A stretch of DNA of 64,000 nt from Xanthomonas hyacinthi (GTDB lineage: Bacteria; Pseudomonadota; Gammaproteobacteria; Xanthomonadales; Xanthomonadaceae): the NCBI RefSeq assembly GCF_009769165.1, contig NZ_CP043476.1, forward strand, positions 496,001 to 560,000. The letters run 5' to 3'. Positions 43,149 through 57,704 of this stretch are shown here, in pieces; position 1 is the first letter of the stretch; the number at the start of each line of letters is the position of its first letter. Below the pieces are notes generated by a model. That model was given only the letters and a program-made list of their open reading frames with translations. It made no database searches and had not been told where the DNA came from. A program made the translations under genes and the position numbers.

Positions 43149-43663
43149 TCAGGCCGCGATCGGCAGCGCCGCGGCGATGGCGTCCACGCGCAGCAGGCGC
43201 GCGCGGTCCAGCAGGATCACCAGGCGGTCCTCCAGCTTGCCCATGCCCTGCAGCAACTCGTCGCGGATGCCGCTGCCGAACGACGGCGCCGCCTCGATCC
43301 GCTGCGCCGGGATGTCCAGCACCGCGCTGACCGCATCGACCAGCAGGCCGAACGCCTGGATCGCGCCGCCCTCCTCGGCGCTCACGATCACGATGCAGCT
43401 GCGCCGGGTGATGCGGCTGGGCGCGCGACCCAGCCGCAGTTGCAGGTCCACCACCGGCACCACTGCGCCGCGCAGGTTGATCACGCCGCGCACGCAGGCG
43501 GCATGGTCGGTACCGGGGTCGGCGCACGGTATTCGATGATCTCGTGGATGCCGTCGATGTTCAGGCCGAACAGTTCCTGTTCCAGTTGAAAGGTCAGGAA
43601 CTGCGACGGCGCCTGTTCCGTTTCCAGCGGCACGGCCGCTGCGTTGTCCGGATGCGTGCCCAT
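43149..43663 (-). pseudogene. cheW: Chemotaxis adaptor CheW, frameshifted
   Basis: The gene starts well: GAGGAG lies six bases before the ATG at 43661-43663, and residues 1-59 match a CheW N terminus (FLTFQLEQELFGLNI, IHEIIEY, TPVPTMP). The frame then fails near 43501. The next frame continues CheW directly (RGVINLRGAVVPVVDL to LLRVDAI), so one base is missing in the codon after TPVPTM. Repaired, the protein would be about 171 residues, normal for CheW. It follows the chemoreceptor gene by 10 bases. Either a real null allele or a sequencing error would give this picture. Confidence 0.85.
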
Positions 43664-43673
43664 GCTGTGCTCC

Positions 43674-45335
43674 TCAGAAGCTGGCGAACTGGGATTCGTC
43701 CGGGCTGGCCATCGCGTACGCCGGCTGCGGCACGCGCGGGCGCGCACGCTTGGGTTCGACGCGACCGCTGCCGAGCGTCTTGGCGCTGGGCTTGTCGGTC
43801 GCGCGTGGCGGGCGCGGCGCCTCGCCGTGGCCCAGGCGGAAGAACGCCATCGACTGCTGCAGGTACTCGGCCTGCGAACTCATTTCCTCGGCGGTCGCGG
43901 CCAGTTCCTCGGACGCGGTGGCGTTCTGCTGCGTGGTCTGGCTCAGCTGCACCACCGCCGAGTTGATCTGCGCCACGCCGGAGGACTGCTCCTGCGACGC
44001 TGCGGCGATCTCCTGCACCAGGTCGGAGGTCTTCTTGATGCTGGGCACGATGGTCTCCAGCAGGCGCCCGGCCTTCTCCGCCAGCTCCACGCTGGAGCCG
44101 GCGACCTCGCCGATTTCCTGCGCGGCCACCTGGCTGCGTTCGGCCAGCTTGCGCACTTCCGCGGCGACCACCGCAAAGCCCTTGCCGTGCTCGCCGGCGC
44201 GCGCCGCCTCGATCGCCGCGTTCAGCGCGAGCAGATTGGTCTGGTAGGCGATGTCGTCGATGATGCCGATCTTGTGCGCGATCTGCTTCATCGCCGCCAC
44301 CGTGGCCACCACCGCTTCGCCGCCCTCCACCGTCTCCCTGGCCGCCTGCGCGGCCATGCCGTCGGTGATGCGCGCGTTCTCGGTGTTCTGCCCGATCGAG
44401 GCGGTCATCTGCTCCAGAGAGGCGCTGGTTTCCTCCACGCCTGCCGCCTGCTCGGTCGAGGCCTGGCTCAGCGACTGCGCGGTCGCGCTGACTTCCTCCG
44501 ACGCGCCGGCCAGGGTCTGCGCGCTGGCGTTGACCTCGCCGACCACCTGCTGCAGCTTCTCCACCATGCGCCGCATCGCCAGCAGCAATTGCCCGGCCTC
44601 GTCCTTCGCCGTGCTCTCGATCACGATGCTCAGGTCGCCCGCGGCCAGCGCATTGGCCACATCCACCGCCTTGCCGATCGGCCTGGTCACGCTGCGGCTG
44701 ATGAAGAAACCCAGGCCCACCCCGAGCAACACGCCGCCGATGATGATCGCGATCAGCATCCTGGCACCGCTGACCTGGATCGCGGTGGTTGCGGCGCTGG
44801 CCTCGGCCGCGTGGGCTTCCTTGATGGTGGCCAGCTCGCTCATCAGCGTGTCGAGTTCGTCGGAGGCGCCGCGCACCGCGGTGGACAGCGCGATGAGTTC
44901 CGGATTGGGCTGCTGCAGCGGCTGCTGGGTGGCTTGCTCCAGGAACCGGCTGCGGTTGGCCAGGAACTGCTTCCACACTTCGTCGAAGCGGGCCAGCTTG
45001 GCCTTGGACTCGGGGCTGTCGAACGAGGCGCGCGCCTTGCCCATGTAATCGACCACGTTCGCGGTGTACTTGTCGATGTTGGCCAGGTGCTTGGCGCGCT
45101 CTTCCTGCGTGGTGGCCAACTGCAGGTTGGAGCGCGCGCGGCCGGCGTAGATGAGGTTGATGTTGGCTTCCTTGATGTTGGACAGGCCGACCAGCTCGCG
45201 TTCGTACAGCAGCGTGGCGTAGTCGTTGATGCGCCCGGAATTGCGGATGCCGATCGCGCCGATGCACGCGCCGATGGCCGCCACGATCAGGAACGCGCAG
45301 GTCAGCCTGATGCCGATTTTCATATTGCCCAACAT
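43674..45335 (-). CDS. Methyl-accepting chemotaxis protein
   Basis: A 553-residue transmembrane chemoreceptor. Helix 1 is at about 6-30, a four-helix-bundle-type periplasmic domain at about 31-190, helix 2 at about 191-213, HAMP at about 214-268, and a cytoplasmic signalling coiled coil has the hairpin tip [20 protein letters not shown]. No CheR-tethering pentapeptide is present at the C terminus (it ends SQFASF). I chose the ATG at 45333-45335 with GGGGAG upstream over a longer frame. The ligand is unknown. The following cheW is broken, so the receptor may depend on another CheW. Confidence 0.95.
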   Translation of the reverse strand: MLGNMKIGIRLTCAFLIVAAIGACIGAIGIRNSGRINDYATLLYERELVGLSNIKEANINLIYAGRARSNLQLATTQEERAKHLANIDKYTANVVDYMGKARASFDSPESKAKLARFDEVWKQFLANRSRFLEQATQQPLQQPNPELIALSTAVRGASDELDTLMSELATIKEAHAAEASAATTAIQVSGARMLIAIIIGGVLLGVGLGFFISRSVTRPIGKAVDVANALAAGDLSIVIESTAKDEAGQLLLAMRRMVEKLQQVVGEVNASAQTLAGASEEVSATAQSLSQASTEQAAGVEETSASLEQMTASIGQNTENARITDGMAAQAARETVEGGEAVVATVAAMKQIAHKIGIIDDIAYQTNLLALNAAIEAARAGEHGKGFAVVAAEVRKLAERSQVAAQEIGEVAGSSVELAEKAGRLLETIVPSIKKTSDLVQEIAAASQEQSSGVAQINSAVVQLSQTTQQNATASEELAATAEEMSSQAEYLQQSMAFFRLGHGEAPRPPRATDKPSAKTLGSGRVEPKRARPRVPQPAYAMASPDESQFASF

Positions 45336-45812
45336 GATGTCTCCCCGATTGTTTGGTAACGACCGCGCCACGACGACGCGTCCGGATGTGCTTCCCGCTG
45401 CACCACGTGGATCGGCAACGATCGCAACGGCGCCTGCAGCCGCGATGACCCGACGCGGCGCTGCATCGCCGTTGCTTGAGGGCTATCGGCAGGCTGGAAC
45501 GTCGCCTTTAATCGGCGCCACGACTGCAGAATTCGGCACACAAGTGCGCGCTTGCGAGGCTTCGATGAATACGTACCGAGCCTTTCGGGGCGGTGTTTTG
45601 ACGCTGCAGGAAGACGCTCGGCCAGGCTTGGCACTGACGCAGCACTTGTTCTCTGCGGCAAATTCCGCCCGTTCGCGCGCGGGGCTGAACTGGGATGTAA
45701 ACCCAGGTTATTTGTAGACAAGCTGTGAAAATCGCGCGCATCTGAGCGCCGCCGCGCTGTTTCCTGAATGCGCTGGCGTTACTGAACAGGCCGCCGCCGC
45801 AGGAGCGCGTCT
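45336..45812. other. Intergenic region upstream of the chemoreceptor gene
   Basis: No gene is supported in these 477 bases. A minus-strand GCCGATTAAA (about 45507-45516) resembles a sigma28 -10 box, but no matching -35 is present. A short palindrome aactgggatgtaaacccaggtt lies at about 45688-45709. Neither is strong enough for a separate call. Confidence 0.4.
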
Positions 45813-46274
45813 TCAGCGCAGCCTGGCGAGCATGGCGGCGATGGCATCGCGCGTGCCCGACGCCGCCGTCTCGGTCAGCCGCTGCCGCGCCACCGCGCTG
45901 TCGGCGGCGCTCAATTCCTGCATGAGACTCTCCACCGCGAAGTCTTCGTTGACCGTGCCGATGGTCTAGGCCTGCGGCTCCGGCAACACGCTGTAGTCGC
46001 CGGTCTCGGGAATGGTGCCGCCGGAAGTCGGCGCCGCCATGCGCGCGTCGCGGCGCTGGCGCACGCGGCGATGCACCGCGTCGCGATGCAGAACGCATCG
46101 AGCGCGGCGAGAAACGCAGTCGATGTCTTGCCGGAGCCGGTCGGCGCCGCCACCAAGGTGTGCCCCCGCCTGGATCGCCGGCCATGCAGCCAGCTGCGCT
46201 GGCGTCGGCGCAGCAAAACGGCGCTCGAACCAGCGAGCGACGGCAGAATGGAAACGCGCTTGCACGAACGACAT
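45813..46274 (-). pseudogene. Decayed remnant of an Lhr-type ATP-dependent helicase
   Basis: Only about 150 of roughly 1400-1500 codons remain. The first about 35 residues (start at 46274, AGGAGA ribosome site) match the Lhr N terminus ([20 protein letters not shown]). The Walker A part ([20 protein letters not shown]) continues in a different frame, so a frameshift lies near 46170. After a large internal deletion the original frame returns with [19 protein letters not shown], an in-frame TAG at 45966-45968 and TIGTVNEDFAVES, which are Lhr motifs in the correct order. The tail after this is not recognisable. Two frame changes, one stop and a deletion make it nonfunctional. Confidence 0.75.
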
Positions 46275-46869
46275 GCGGTCTCCTGCGACGCACCGTTGCG
46301 ATCGAATGCGCTGCGCGCGAAAAGATGGAATGTCCTGATTGTCCTTGCCGCGACAATCGAGTCAATGGCGCATCGAAAAGATGGTGACGTTACCAACGCA
46401 GATCCGGCGAACCTGCGCGGCGCAGCTGTTTTCAAGGGGTTTTTCGGTTAATCGTTCAGTGAAAAATCGCTCTGTCTACCACACGCACCGAGATGCGCGG
46501 TTATGTTGTCGATGACGTCACGCCTGCGCATCTAGCGTTAGCGCAACGGACGTGAAACTCGCTTCGGGGAGCCTTGCATGCAGCATGGCAGCATGATCGA
46601 ACAACAGCGTCGATGCCGACGCAGCAACGCCGTCGCGGCGCACGCCTGTGCGCTTGCGACGGCGTTGCGCGGCGCACGCGCGGGCCACGCTGGCCATCAC
46701 GCACAAGGAGCGCATTGCGGCGTTCGCCTGCTGCAGCGGCTCGCACCAGCGCGGCGCAGGCGCTGGCAAATCGCTTCCCCTTTCCCTGCTCCATCCGCCC
46801 GCCATCGGCGGCGCGGCGATCCTGCGTTGACTCCATCTCCACTTCTTTACCAGCCAAGGAGCATCACCG
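46275..46869. other. Intergenic region with no recognised gene
   Basis: This stretch of about 595 bases lies between the lhr remnant and the DUF3175 gene. Overlapping short frames exist but have Cys/Arg-rich shadow-type composition and no ribosome sites. The part near 46270-46520 is more AT-rich than its neighbours. Nothing more can be supported. Confidence 0.45.
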
Positions 46870-47187
46870 ATGGCACATAGCAGCTCGAATATTTCCACCG
46901 CCCACTGGGGCCAGCGCGTCACCGAGAGCAGCGATGCGCTGGAACTCACGCCCAGCGTGTTCGAACGCGACGACCCGGTGTCCATCGCGCGTTCGCTCAA
47001 GCACTCCGCCGACCAGAGCGCGCGGCGCCGTACCGGCCCCTACCGCTCCGCGATGTCGATGCTGACGTTCTACATCAATCGCGCCGGCAAGCAGCTGCCG
47101 GCGCAGCGCCGCGAAGTGCTGGAGCAGGCCAAGGACGAGCTGCGCAGCCTGTACGGAAAACCGCGCAAGGGCGGCGCGGCAGGTTGA
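46870..47187 (+). CDS. DUF3175 family protein
   Basis: A 105-residue, strongly basic and polar protein of unknown role. It contains the DUF3175-type arrangement: HWGQRVTESSDALELTPSVF, then DPVSIARSLKHSADQS, then SMLTFYINRAGKQLPAQRREVLEQAKDELR. The ribosome site AAGGAG lies nine bases before the ATG. It has no signal peptide or membrane helix. It is followed by a GAF-EAL gene after 119 bases. Confidence 0.8.
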   Translation: MAHSSSNISTAHWGQRVTESSDALELTPSVFERDDPVSIARSLKHSADQSARRRTGPYRSAMSMLTFYINRAGKQLPAQRREVLEQAKDELRSLYGKPRKGGAAG

Positions 47188-47306
47188 ATGCTGCGCTTCG
47201 GCGTGCAGCGGCGCAGCGTGATGCATGCGGCAATTGCGTGCTCCGCCAGCGGAACGCAGGCGCATTCCGATTGCCCTGCGCCGAAGCATGGGCGCATGAT
47301 CCGCGC

Positions 47307-48680
47307 ATGATCAAGCAACCCGACGTTTCGGACTGGGTCCAGCGCCCTGCCGATGCCACTGCCGAGCGTGGCCCGGTTGCCTCGGCGATGAGCGAGGATG
47401 CGTTGCTGTTGTCGCGGATCATCCTGGCCCAGGGCGAGATCGCCGCCGCCGGCAGCGACCCGCTGCAGGTGGTCGATGTGGTGACCCGCCGCGCGCAGGA
47501 ACTGACCCGCTCCACCGGCGCGGTGGTGGAGATGCGCGATGGCAACGACATGCTGTACTGGTCGGCCAGCGGCATCGCCGAACAGCACCTGGGCCTGCGC
47601 CTGCCCAGCGACGGCAGCCTGTCCGGGCTGTGCATGCGCAGCGGCCAGGTGCTGCAGTGCGACGATTCGGAACAAGACCCGCGGGTCAATCTGGACGCCT
47701 GCCGCAAGGTCGGCCTGCGTTCGATGCTGGTGGTGCCGCTCAGTTATGGCGATCGCGGCATCGGCGTGCTCAAGGTGATGTCGCGCTACCCCTGCAGCTA
47801 CACCGCGCAGGACGTGCGCACGCTGGAGATGCTGGCGACCCTGGTCGGCGCGACCCTGGCGCTGGCGATGGACCGCGCCGCGCTGCAGACCGACATCGCG
47901 CGCCGCCAGAACGCGGAGAAGCACGCATTCCGCGAGAAGGCGGCGATCGCCACGCGGATCCGCGAGGTCATCGCCAACGAGCGCCTGCAGATCGTGACGC
48001 AACCGGTGCTGGCGCTGGCCACGCAGCGCATCGTCGGCGTGGAGGCCTTGTCGCGGTTCCCATCCAACCCCGGCCTGCCGCCGCTGCGCTGGTTCGACGA
48101 CGCGAGCAGGGTCGGGCTGGCGCTGGAGCTGGAGCTGGCCGCAGCGCGCAAGGCGCTGCAATTGCTGGCGCAGCTGCCGGCGCCGCTGTACCTGGCGATC
48201 AACGTCTCCGCGCAGACCCTGCTGCACCCGCAGCTGGAGGCGCTGCTGCATGGCCACGACCTGTCGCGGGTGGTGCTGGAGATCACCGAGCAGTTGCAGG
48301 CGCCGGATTACCCGCGCCTGTCCGAGCATATCGGCGCGCTGCAGCGGCAGGGCCTGCGCATCGCCCTGGACGACGCCGGCACCGGCTTCGCCAGCCTGCG
48401 CCACCTGCTGCACCTGTCGCCGGACATCATCAAGCTGGACCTGACCCTGACCCGCGGCATCGACGCCGAACCGCGGCGCCAGCGGCTGGCGCTGGCGATC
48501 CTGTCCTTTGCCGCGGAGACCGACGCCGGCGTGATCGTCGAAGGCATCGAGACCGAGAGCGAGCTGGCGACGCTGCAGGCGCTTGGCGCGCGCTACGGGC
48601 AAGGCTACCAGCTGGCGCATCCGGGGCCGCTGTCGGCGCACCTGGCGCGCTATCCGGCGATCGACGACGATCCGGCCTGA
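47307..48680 (+). CDS. GAF-EAL cyclic-di-GMP phosphodiesterase
   Basis: A 457-residue protein with an N-terminal GAF sensor domain (about 45-190, LVVPLSYGDRGIGVLKV) and a C-terminal EAL domain (about 210-450). The residues needed for c-di-GMP hydrolysis look intact: EALSRF, NVSAQTL, ITEQ, DDAGTGFASL, KLDLTLTR, EGIETESE and YGQGYQLAHP. No membrane segment is present. I chose the ATG at 47307 because upstream codons give shadow-type sequence. Degradation of c-di-GMP would favour motility and virulence. The GAF ligand is unknown. Confidence 0.9.
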   Translation: MIKQPDVSDWVQRPADATAERGPVASAMSEDALLLSRIILAQGEIAAAGSDPLQVVDVVTRRAQELTRSTGAVVEMRDGNDMLYWSASGIAEQHLGLRLPSDGSLSGLCMRSGQVLQCDDSEQDPRVNLDACRKVGLRSMLVVPLSYGDRGIGVLKVMSRYPCSYTAQDVRTLEMLATLVGATLALAMDRAALQTDIARRQNAEKHAFREKAAIATRIREVIANERLQIVTQPVLALATQRIVGVEALSRFPSNPGLPPLRWFDDASRVGLALELELAAARKALQLLAQLPAPLYLAINVSAQTLLHPQLEALLHGHDLSRVVLEITEQLQAPDYPRLSEHIGALQRQGLRIALDDAGTGFASLRHLLHLSPDIIKLDLTLTRGIDAEPRRQRLALAILSFAAETDAGVIVEGIETESELATLQALGARYGQGYQLAHPGPLSAHLARYPAIDDDPA

Positions 48681-48736
48681 GTCCGCTGCAAGCCTCGCCA
48701 GGGCATTTCGGCCGAGGTGTTCCAGCTGACGCAGTG

Positions 48737-48805
48737 TTGTGGAGCGACTTCAGCCGCGACGGGCATTCCCGGTAAAGCCCGTCGCGCCTGAAGTCGCTCC
48801 CACAA
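48737..48805. repeat. Inverted repeat (REP family B)
   Basis: The left arm ttgtggagcgacttcagccg (48737-48756, continuing to gggc) pairs with an imperfect right arm ending cgctcccacaa (to 48805). It lies between the EAL gene and pnp, in a convergent gap. Confidence 0.85.
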
Positions 48806-48871
48806 TGTTCCTCGCCTCTTACGTATCTCGATCGCCGAGCCAACTCGCACACCCCGCCCCAGCGCCACAAT

Positions 48872-48899
48872 GAAAAAAGCGGGCCGAAGCCCGCTTTTT
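48872..48899 (-). terminator. Bidirectional terminator after pnp
   Basis: A GCGGGC-CGAA/TTCG-GCCCGC hairpin is flanked by an A-run and a T-run (five to six bases each), so it works on either strand. It is the natural end of the rimP-to-pnp operon. Confidence 0.92.
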
Positions 48900-48927
48900 C
48901 CTTGGTGCAGCGCTGGACGCCGACGGC

Positions 48928-51036
<2,109 letters not shown>

Positions 51037-51153
51037 GGGGTTTCCTTGGATGATGCTGTCTTCGAATGGACCGCTGGCGGCCCATGCCGCTGGCGGGTGG
51101 CCGGGAGGATCCGGCCGGCGGTGCGGAGCATTCCCCGGGCCGCGGTACTACCC

Positions 51154-51186
51154 AAAACAAAACCGCGGCGCATCACTGCGCCGCGG
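51154..51186 (-). terminator. Terminator/attenuator between rpsO and pnp
   Basis: On the minus strand CCGCGGCGCA, loop GTGA and TGCGCCGCGG are followed by TTTTGTTTT. The rpsO-pnp gap usually holds such a hairpin, at which transcription partly terminates and from which RNase III processing can start. The partial readthrough is family knowledge, not seen here. Confidence 0.9.
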
Positions 51187-51200
51187 TCGGGTTCGTTGCC

Positions 51201-51461
51201 TCAGCGACGCAGGCCGAGCTTCTCGATCAGCGCCTTGTAGCGCTCGCCATCCTTCTTCTTCAGATAGTCGAGCAGGCTGCGGCGGCGGTTGACCATCTGC
51301 AGCAGGCCGCGGCGGCTGTGGTGGTCCTTCTTGTGGGTCTTGAAGTGGCCGGTCAGCAGCTCGATGCGCGCGGTCAGCAGGGCCACCTGCACTTCCGGGG
51401 AGCCGGTGTCGGCGGCGCCGCGCTTGTTTTCTTCGATGACTTTCTGGGTGTCGACGGACAT
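51201..51461 (-). CDS. rpsO: 30S ribosomal protein S15
   Basis: An 86-residue ribosomal protein binding the central domain of 16S rRNA. The sequence has the family hallmarks [33 protein letters not shown] and [13 protein letters not shown]. It lies between truB and pnp on the minus strand. The ATG at 51459-51461 gives the standard length minus the variable N-terminal Met-Ser start. Confidence 0.98.
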   Translation of the reverse strand: MSVDTQKVIEENKRGAADTGSPEVQVALLTARIELLTGHFKTHKKDHHSRRGLLQMVNRRRSLLDYLKKKDGERYKALIEKLGLRR

Positions 51462-51675
51462 GATGTGTTTTCTCTGAAGATGCGGGGCCGGCAGGAACGT
51501 GCGGATGACGCACCGCCTGGCTCGCCGATTGCGAAGGATTGCGCCGGAGCGCAGGGATGCCATAAAGGCCGCGGAAGTGTACCGGTCCCCGCCCTGGCGA
51601 ACAAGGCGTTAACGCCGCGTCACGGCCAGGCCGGCGCCGGGACTGCCCGCGCACGGCGCCCGGCAGGGCTGCGGA

Positions 51676-52602
51676 TCAGAGGTTGAACATGCGCTGCGGC
51701 GCCAGCAGCCCGCTGGCGTCGACCTGGCCCAGCCCCAGCGGCACGTCGTCGGCGCCGAACACCGCGACCGCACCCGGCGCCCAGGCGGCATCGCGCAGGC
51801 GCTGGCCCATGCGGAAACGCTGCGCCGCAGCATGGTCCAGGCGCAGCGGCGGGAAATCGGCCAGGCCGGCGGCCAGCGGCAGCAGCAGCGCCTCCAGCGC
51901 CGCCGGGTCCTGCGCGGCCAGCTGCTGCAGCCGCTCCAGGGTCGCCATCTGCGGCGCGCGGAACGGCTCCACCCACAAGCGCCGCAGCCCGGCGATATGC
52001 GCGCCGCAGCCCAGCGCCTCGCCCAGGTCGCGGGCCAGGCTGCGGATATAGGTGCCCGAGCCGCAGGCCACGTGCAGGCGCAGGCGCTCGCCTGCGTGGG
52101 CGAGCACGTCGATGGCGTGCACCTCGACCTCGCGCTCCGGCGCCTCGATCGCTTCGCCGCGGCGCGCCTTCGCGTACAGCGGCTCGCCGCCCTGCTTGAG
52201 CGCCGAATAGATCGGCGCGCGCTGGCGGATGCGTCCGCGCAGCGGCGCCAGCGCCGCCTGCAGGGTCGCCGCATCGATCGGCGGCACCGGCCGGGTGCGC
52301 AGCACCGCGCCGTCGGCATCGTCGCTGTCGGTGCTCACGCCGAGCACGATCTGCGCCTCGTAGGCCTTGGCCGAGCCCAGCAGCAGCCCGGCCAGCTTGG
52401 TCGCCTCGCCGAAGCACAGCGGCAGCAGGCCGGTGGCCAGCGGGTCCAGGCTGCCGGTGTGGCCGCCCTTCTCGGCGCGGAACAGCCGCCGCGCCGCCTG
52501 CAGCGCCGCGTTGGAACTCATGCCGGCCGGTTTGTCGAGCAGCACGATGCCGTCGAGGCGGCGGAAGGAGATGCGGGGCAGGCGGGGGCCGAAGACGGGC
52601 AT
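51676..52602 (-). CDS. truB: tRNA pseudouridine(55) synthase TruB
   Basis: A 308-residue enzyme forming pseudouridine 55 in the T loop of tRNAs. The catalytic Asp53 is in [16 protein letters not shown], and [11 protein letters not shown] and [13 protein letters not shown] are also typical. A C-terminal PUA-like region follows. I chose the ATG at 52600-52602 because the longer frame continues through a tandem heptad repeat and cannot be coding. Length is near the family norm. Confidence 0.96.
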   Translation of the reverse strand: MPVFGPRLPRISFRRLDGIVLLDKPAGMSSNAALQAARRLFRAEKGGHTGSLDPLATGLLPLCFGEATKLAGLLLGSAKAYEAQIVLGVSTDSDDADGAVLRTRPVPPIDAATLQAALAPLRGRIRQRAPIYSALKQGGEPLYAKARRGEAIEAPEREVEVHAIDVLAHAGERLRLHVACGSGTYIRSLARDLGEALGCGAHIAGLRRLWVEPFRAPQMATLERLQQLAAQDPAALEALLLPLAAGLADFPPLRLDHAAAQRFRMGQRLRDAAWAPGAVAVFGADDVPLGLGQVDASGLLAPQRMFNL

Positions 52603-52618
52603 GGGGTTGGAAGCTGGG

Positions 52619-52695
52619 GGATTCGGGATTCGGGATTCGGGATTCGGGATTCGGGATTCGGGAATCGGAAATCGGAAATCGGGAATCGGGAATCG
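52619..52695. repeat. Tandem heptad GGATTCG run (family C)
   Basis: About six perfect copies of gattcgg run from 52620 and decay into gaatcgg and gaaatcgg variants up to about 52695. They lie directly upstream of truB in the rbfA-truB gap. Related runs occur at 33201-33293 and 53321-53387. Copy number is likely variable between strains. Confidence 0.92.
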
Positions 52696-52868
52696 AACGG
52701 TAAGGCCTGCGATCGCTGCAGACCAGGATGGAAAACAAACCGATGCCGAAAGATCGGTCGGCTGCGCAGGCAAGGCTGCGGAGTACGGGCCGACGCGAAT
52801 ACGAGTGGGGCTTGCAGTGCGCTCGACGCGGAGCACGGCGCCGATGCAGTCGCACCGGCAGCAACGAC

Positions 52869-53276
52869 TCAGACTTTCGGCGGGACCGCGTCGCCGTCGC
52901 TGTCGCCATCGGCGTCTTCCGACTGCTGCAGTTCCGGCATGTCGCGCAGCAGGTTGTCGATGCGTTCGCCGCGGTCGACCGAATCGTCGTAGTGGAAATG
53001 CAGTTCGGGCACGTGGCGCAGCTTCATCGCCCGCGCCAGTTCGCTGCGCAGTTGCGGCGCCAGTTCTTTCAGGCCCTTGACCGCCTCGACCGAGCGCTCG
53101 GGCAGCAGCGCGGTGACGAACACCTTGGCATGGGCCAGGTCGCGGGTGACCTCGACGTCGGAAACGCTGACCGACGGCAGGCCGTGATCGCGCACGGCCG
53201 AATGCACGATCGTGCCCAGGTCGCGGCGGATCTGCGCGGAAACACGATCGGTACGGTGAAAGGATTTTGTTGCCAT
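52869..53276 (-). CDS. rbfA: Ribosome-binding factor A
   Basis: A 135-residue KH-like protein required for 30S maturation and cold adaptation. It begins [18 protein letters not shown] and contains the family pattern [17 protein letters not shown] and [14 protein letters not shown]. The acidic C-terminal tail ([12 protein letters not shown]) is longer than in E. coli. It lies between infB and truB in the conserved order. The start ATG at 53274-53276 matches the family N terminus. Confidence 0.96.
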   Translation of the reverse strand: MATKSFHRTDRVSAQIRRDLGTIVHSAVRDHGLPSVSVSDVEVTRDLAHAKVFVTALLPERSVEAVKGLKELAPQLRSELARAMKLRHVPELHFHYDDSVDRGERIDNLLRDMPELQQSEDADGDSDGDAVPPKV

Positions 53277-53320
53277 GGTCCGGGATCTCTCTATTCGGGA
53301 CTCGGAACCAGTAAACGGAC

Positions 53321-53387
53321 TGGGAAAAGCGCAGCTGACCCAGCCTGCCGCTTTTCCCAATCCCGATTCCCGATTCCCGATTCCCGG
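53321..53387. repeat. Inverted repeat with GATTCCC heptads (family C)
   Basis: The left arm gggaaaagcg (about 53322-53331) pairs with cgcttttccc (about 53349-53358). Three gattccc heptads follow the right arm. It fills the infB-rbfA gap and ends four bases before the infB stop, so an operon message must read through it. Confidence 0.88.
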
Positions 53388-53391
53388 CTAC

Positions 53392-56097
<2,706 letters not shown>

Positions 56098-56192
56098 TCG
56101 GGTCCTATGATCTGGTTGGCGCCCCCTCGCCGCGTGCGAAGGTAGCGCGGATTCTAAGCCCTGATCGGTTCAGGGCGGCATTCATCGCTGAC

Positions 56193-57704
56193 TCATTCGC
56201 CGCGTTCCAATCGGGCGATCTCCTCGGCACGGGCCGCCAGGATGAGCGCAGCGGCGCGCTCCTGGTCCAGATCCTCGATGCCGAATTCGAGGATTTCGTC
56301 GGCAGCCAGATCCGACAGGTCCTCACTGGTACGCACACCATGGCTGGCCAGCGCGTAGGCGGTGGCCTCGTCCATGCCTTCCAGCGACAGCAAATCCGCC
56401 GCCGGCACGCCGCTGTCGTCGCTTTCCTCGGCGGCCAGCGCCTCGTTGAGCAACGCATCGCGCGCGCGGGCCCGCAGCTCCTCGACGATGTCCTCGTCGA
56501 AGCCTTCCACCGCAAGCAATTCGCCGACCGGCACGTAGGCGATTTCCTCGACCGAGTTGAACCCCTCGGCGACCAGGATCGCGGCGATTTCCTCGTCCAC
56601 TTCCAGCTTGTCCATGAACAGCTGGCGGGCGACGTTCTGCTCGGCCTCGGACTTGGCCGCGACCTGCTCGGCGGTCATCACGTTGAGCTGCCACCCGGTC
56701 AGGCGGCTGGCCAGGCGCACGTTCTGGCCGCCCTTGCCGATCGCCTGCGCCAGCCGGTCTTCGGCCACCGCCAAGTCCATCGCGTGCTTTTCCTCATCGA
56801 CGATGATCGACTGCACCTCGGCCGGCGCCATCGCGTTGATGACGAAGTTGGCCGGGTTGTCGTTCCACAGCACGATGTCCACGCGCTCGCCGTTGAGCTC
56901 GTTGGACACCGCCTGCACGCGCGAACCGCGCATGCCGATGCAGGCGCCGATCGGATCGGTGCGGGTGTCGTGCGCCAGCACCGCGATCTTGGCGCGGTCG
57001 CCCGGATCGCGCGCGCAGGCCTTGATCTCGACCAGGCCCTGGCCCACTTCCGGCACTTCCAGCTTGAACAGCTCGATCATGAATTCCGGCGCGGCGCGGC
57101 TGATGAACAGCTGCGGGCCGCGCGGCTCCGAACGCACTTCGGCCAGGTAGCCGCGCACGCGGTCGCCGGCGCGCAGCACGTCGCGCGGGATGCCCTTGTC
57201 CTTGGGAATGAAGGCCTCGGCATTGCCGCCCAGATCGACATAGATGTTGCCGCGCTCGGCGCGCTTGACCACGCCGGTGACCAGCTCGCCGATGCGGTCC
57301 TTCCACGCGTCCACCACCTGCTGGCGCTCGGCCTCGCGCACGCGCTGCACGATCACCTGCTTGGCGGCCTGCGCGGCGATGCGCCCGAAATCCGGATTCT
57401 CGATCTGCTCTTCGATGTAATCGCCGACGTCCACGCCCTCGGCTTCGTCGACCGCGTCCATCAGACGGATCTGCCGGTCCGGCGATTCCATCACCACGTC
57501 GTCGGCCACCACTTCCCAGCGGCGGTAGGTTTCGTAATTGCCGTCCTTGTGATCGATGGTGACGCGCGTCAGCACGTCCTGATCGGGGTAGCGCTTCTTC
57601 GCCGCCGAGGCCAAGGCGGCCTCGATCGCGTCGAAGATCACTTCGCGCGGCACGCCTTTTTCGTTGGCGACCGCGTCGACTACCAGCAACAGTTCCTTGC
57701 TCAT
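56193..57704 (-). CDS. nusA: Transcription termination/antitermination factor NusA
   Basis: A 503-residue RNA-polymerase-associated factor. The N-terminal domain (about 1-125) binds RNA polymerase, followed by S1 (about 135-200) and two KH domains (about 230-345, with [13 protein letters not shown] in KH2). Two acidic C-terminal repeats follow (about 365-490, motifs [11 protein letters not shown] and [12 protein letters not shown]). It overlaps rimP by four bases (ATGA), the usual coupling. Length and order fit E. coli NusA (495). Confidence 0.97.
   Translation of the reverse strand: MSKELLLVVDAVANEKGVPREVIFDAIEAALASAAKKRYPDQDVLTRVTIDHKDGNYETYRRWEVVADDVVMESPDRQIRLMDAVDEAEGVDVGDYIEEQIENPDFGRIAAQAAKQVIVQRVREAERQQVVDAWKDRIGELVTGVVKRAERGNIYVDLGGNAEAFIPKDKGIPRDVLRAGDRVRGYLAEVRSEPRGPQLFISRAAPEFMIELFKLEVPEVGQGLVEIKACARDPGDRAKIAVLAHDTRTDPIGACIGMRGSRVQAVSNELNGERVDIVLWNDNPANFVINAMAPAEVQSIIVDEEKHAMDLAVAEDRLAQAIGKGGQNVRLASRLTGWQLNVMTAEQVAAKSEAEQNVARQLFMDKLEVDEEIAAILVAEGFNSVEEIAYVPVGELLAVEGFDEDIVEELRARARDALLNEALAAEESDDSGVPAADLLSLEGMDEATAYALASHGVRTSEDLSDLAADEILEFGIEDLDQERAAALILAARAEEIARLERGE

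Noticed and set aside
45503-45516. Sigma28 promoter for the chemoreceptor gene
   Set aside because: A GCCGATTA-like -10 is present on the minus strand but no TAAA -35 at the required distance, so the match is too weak.
51676-52836. Extended truB reading frame starting near 52836
   Set aside because: The extra N-terminal part is translated from tandem GGATTCG heptads (repeating Pro/Ile/Ser/Arg pattern) and is absent from the family.
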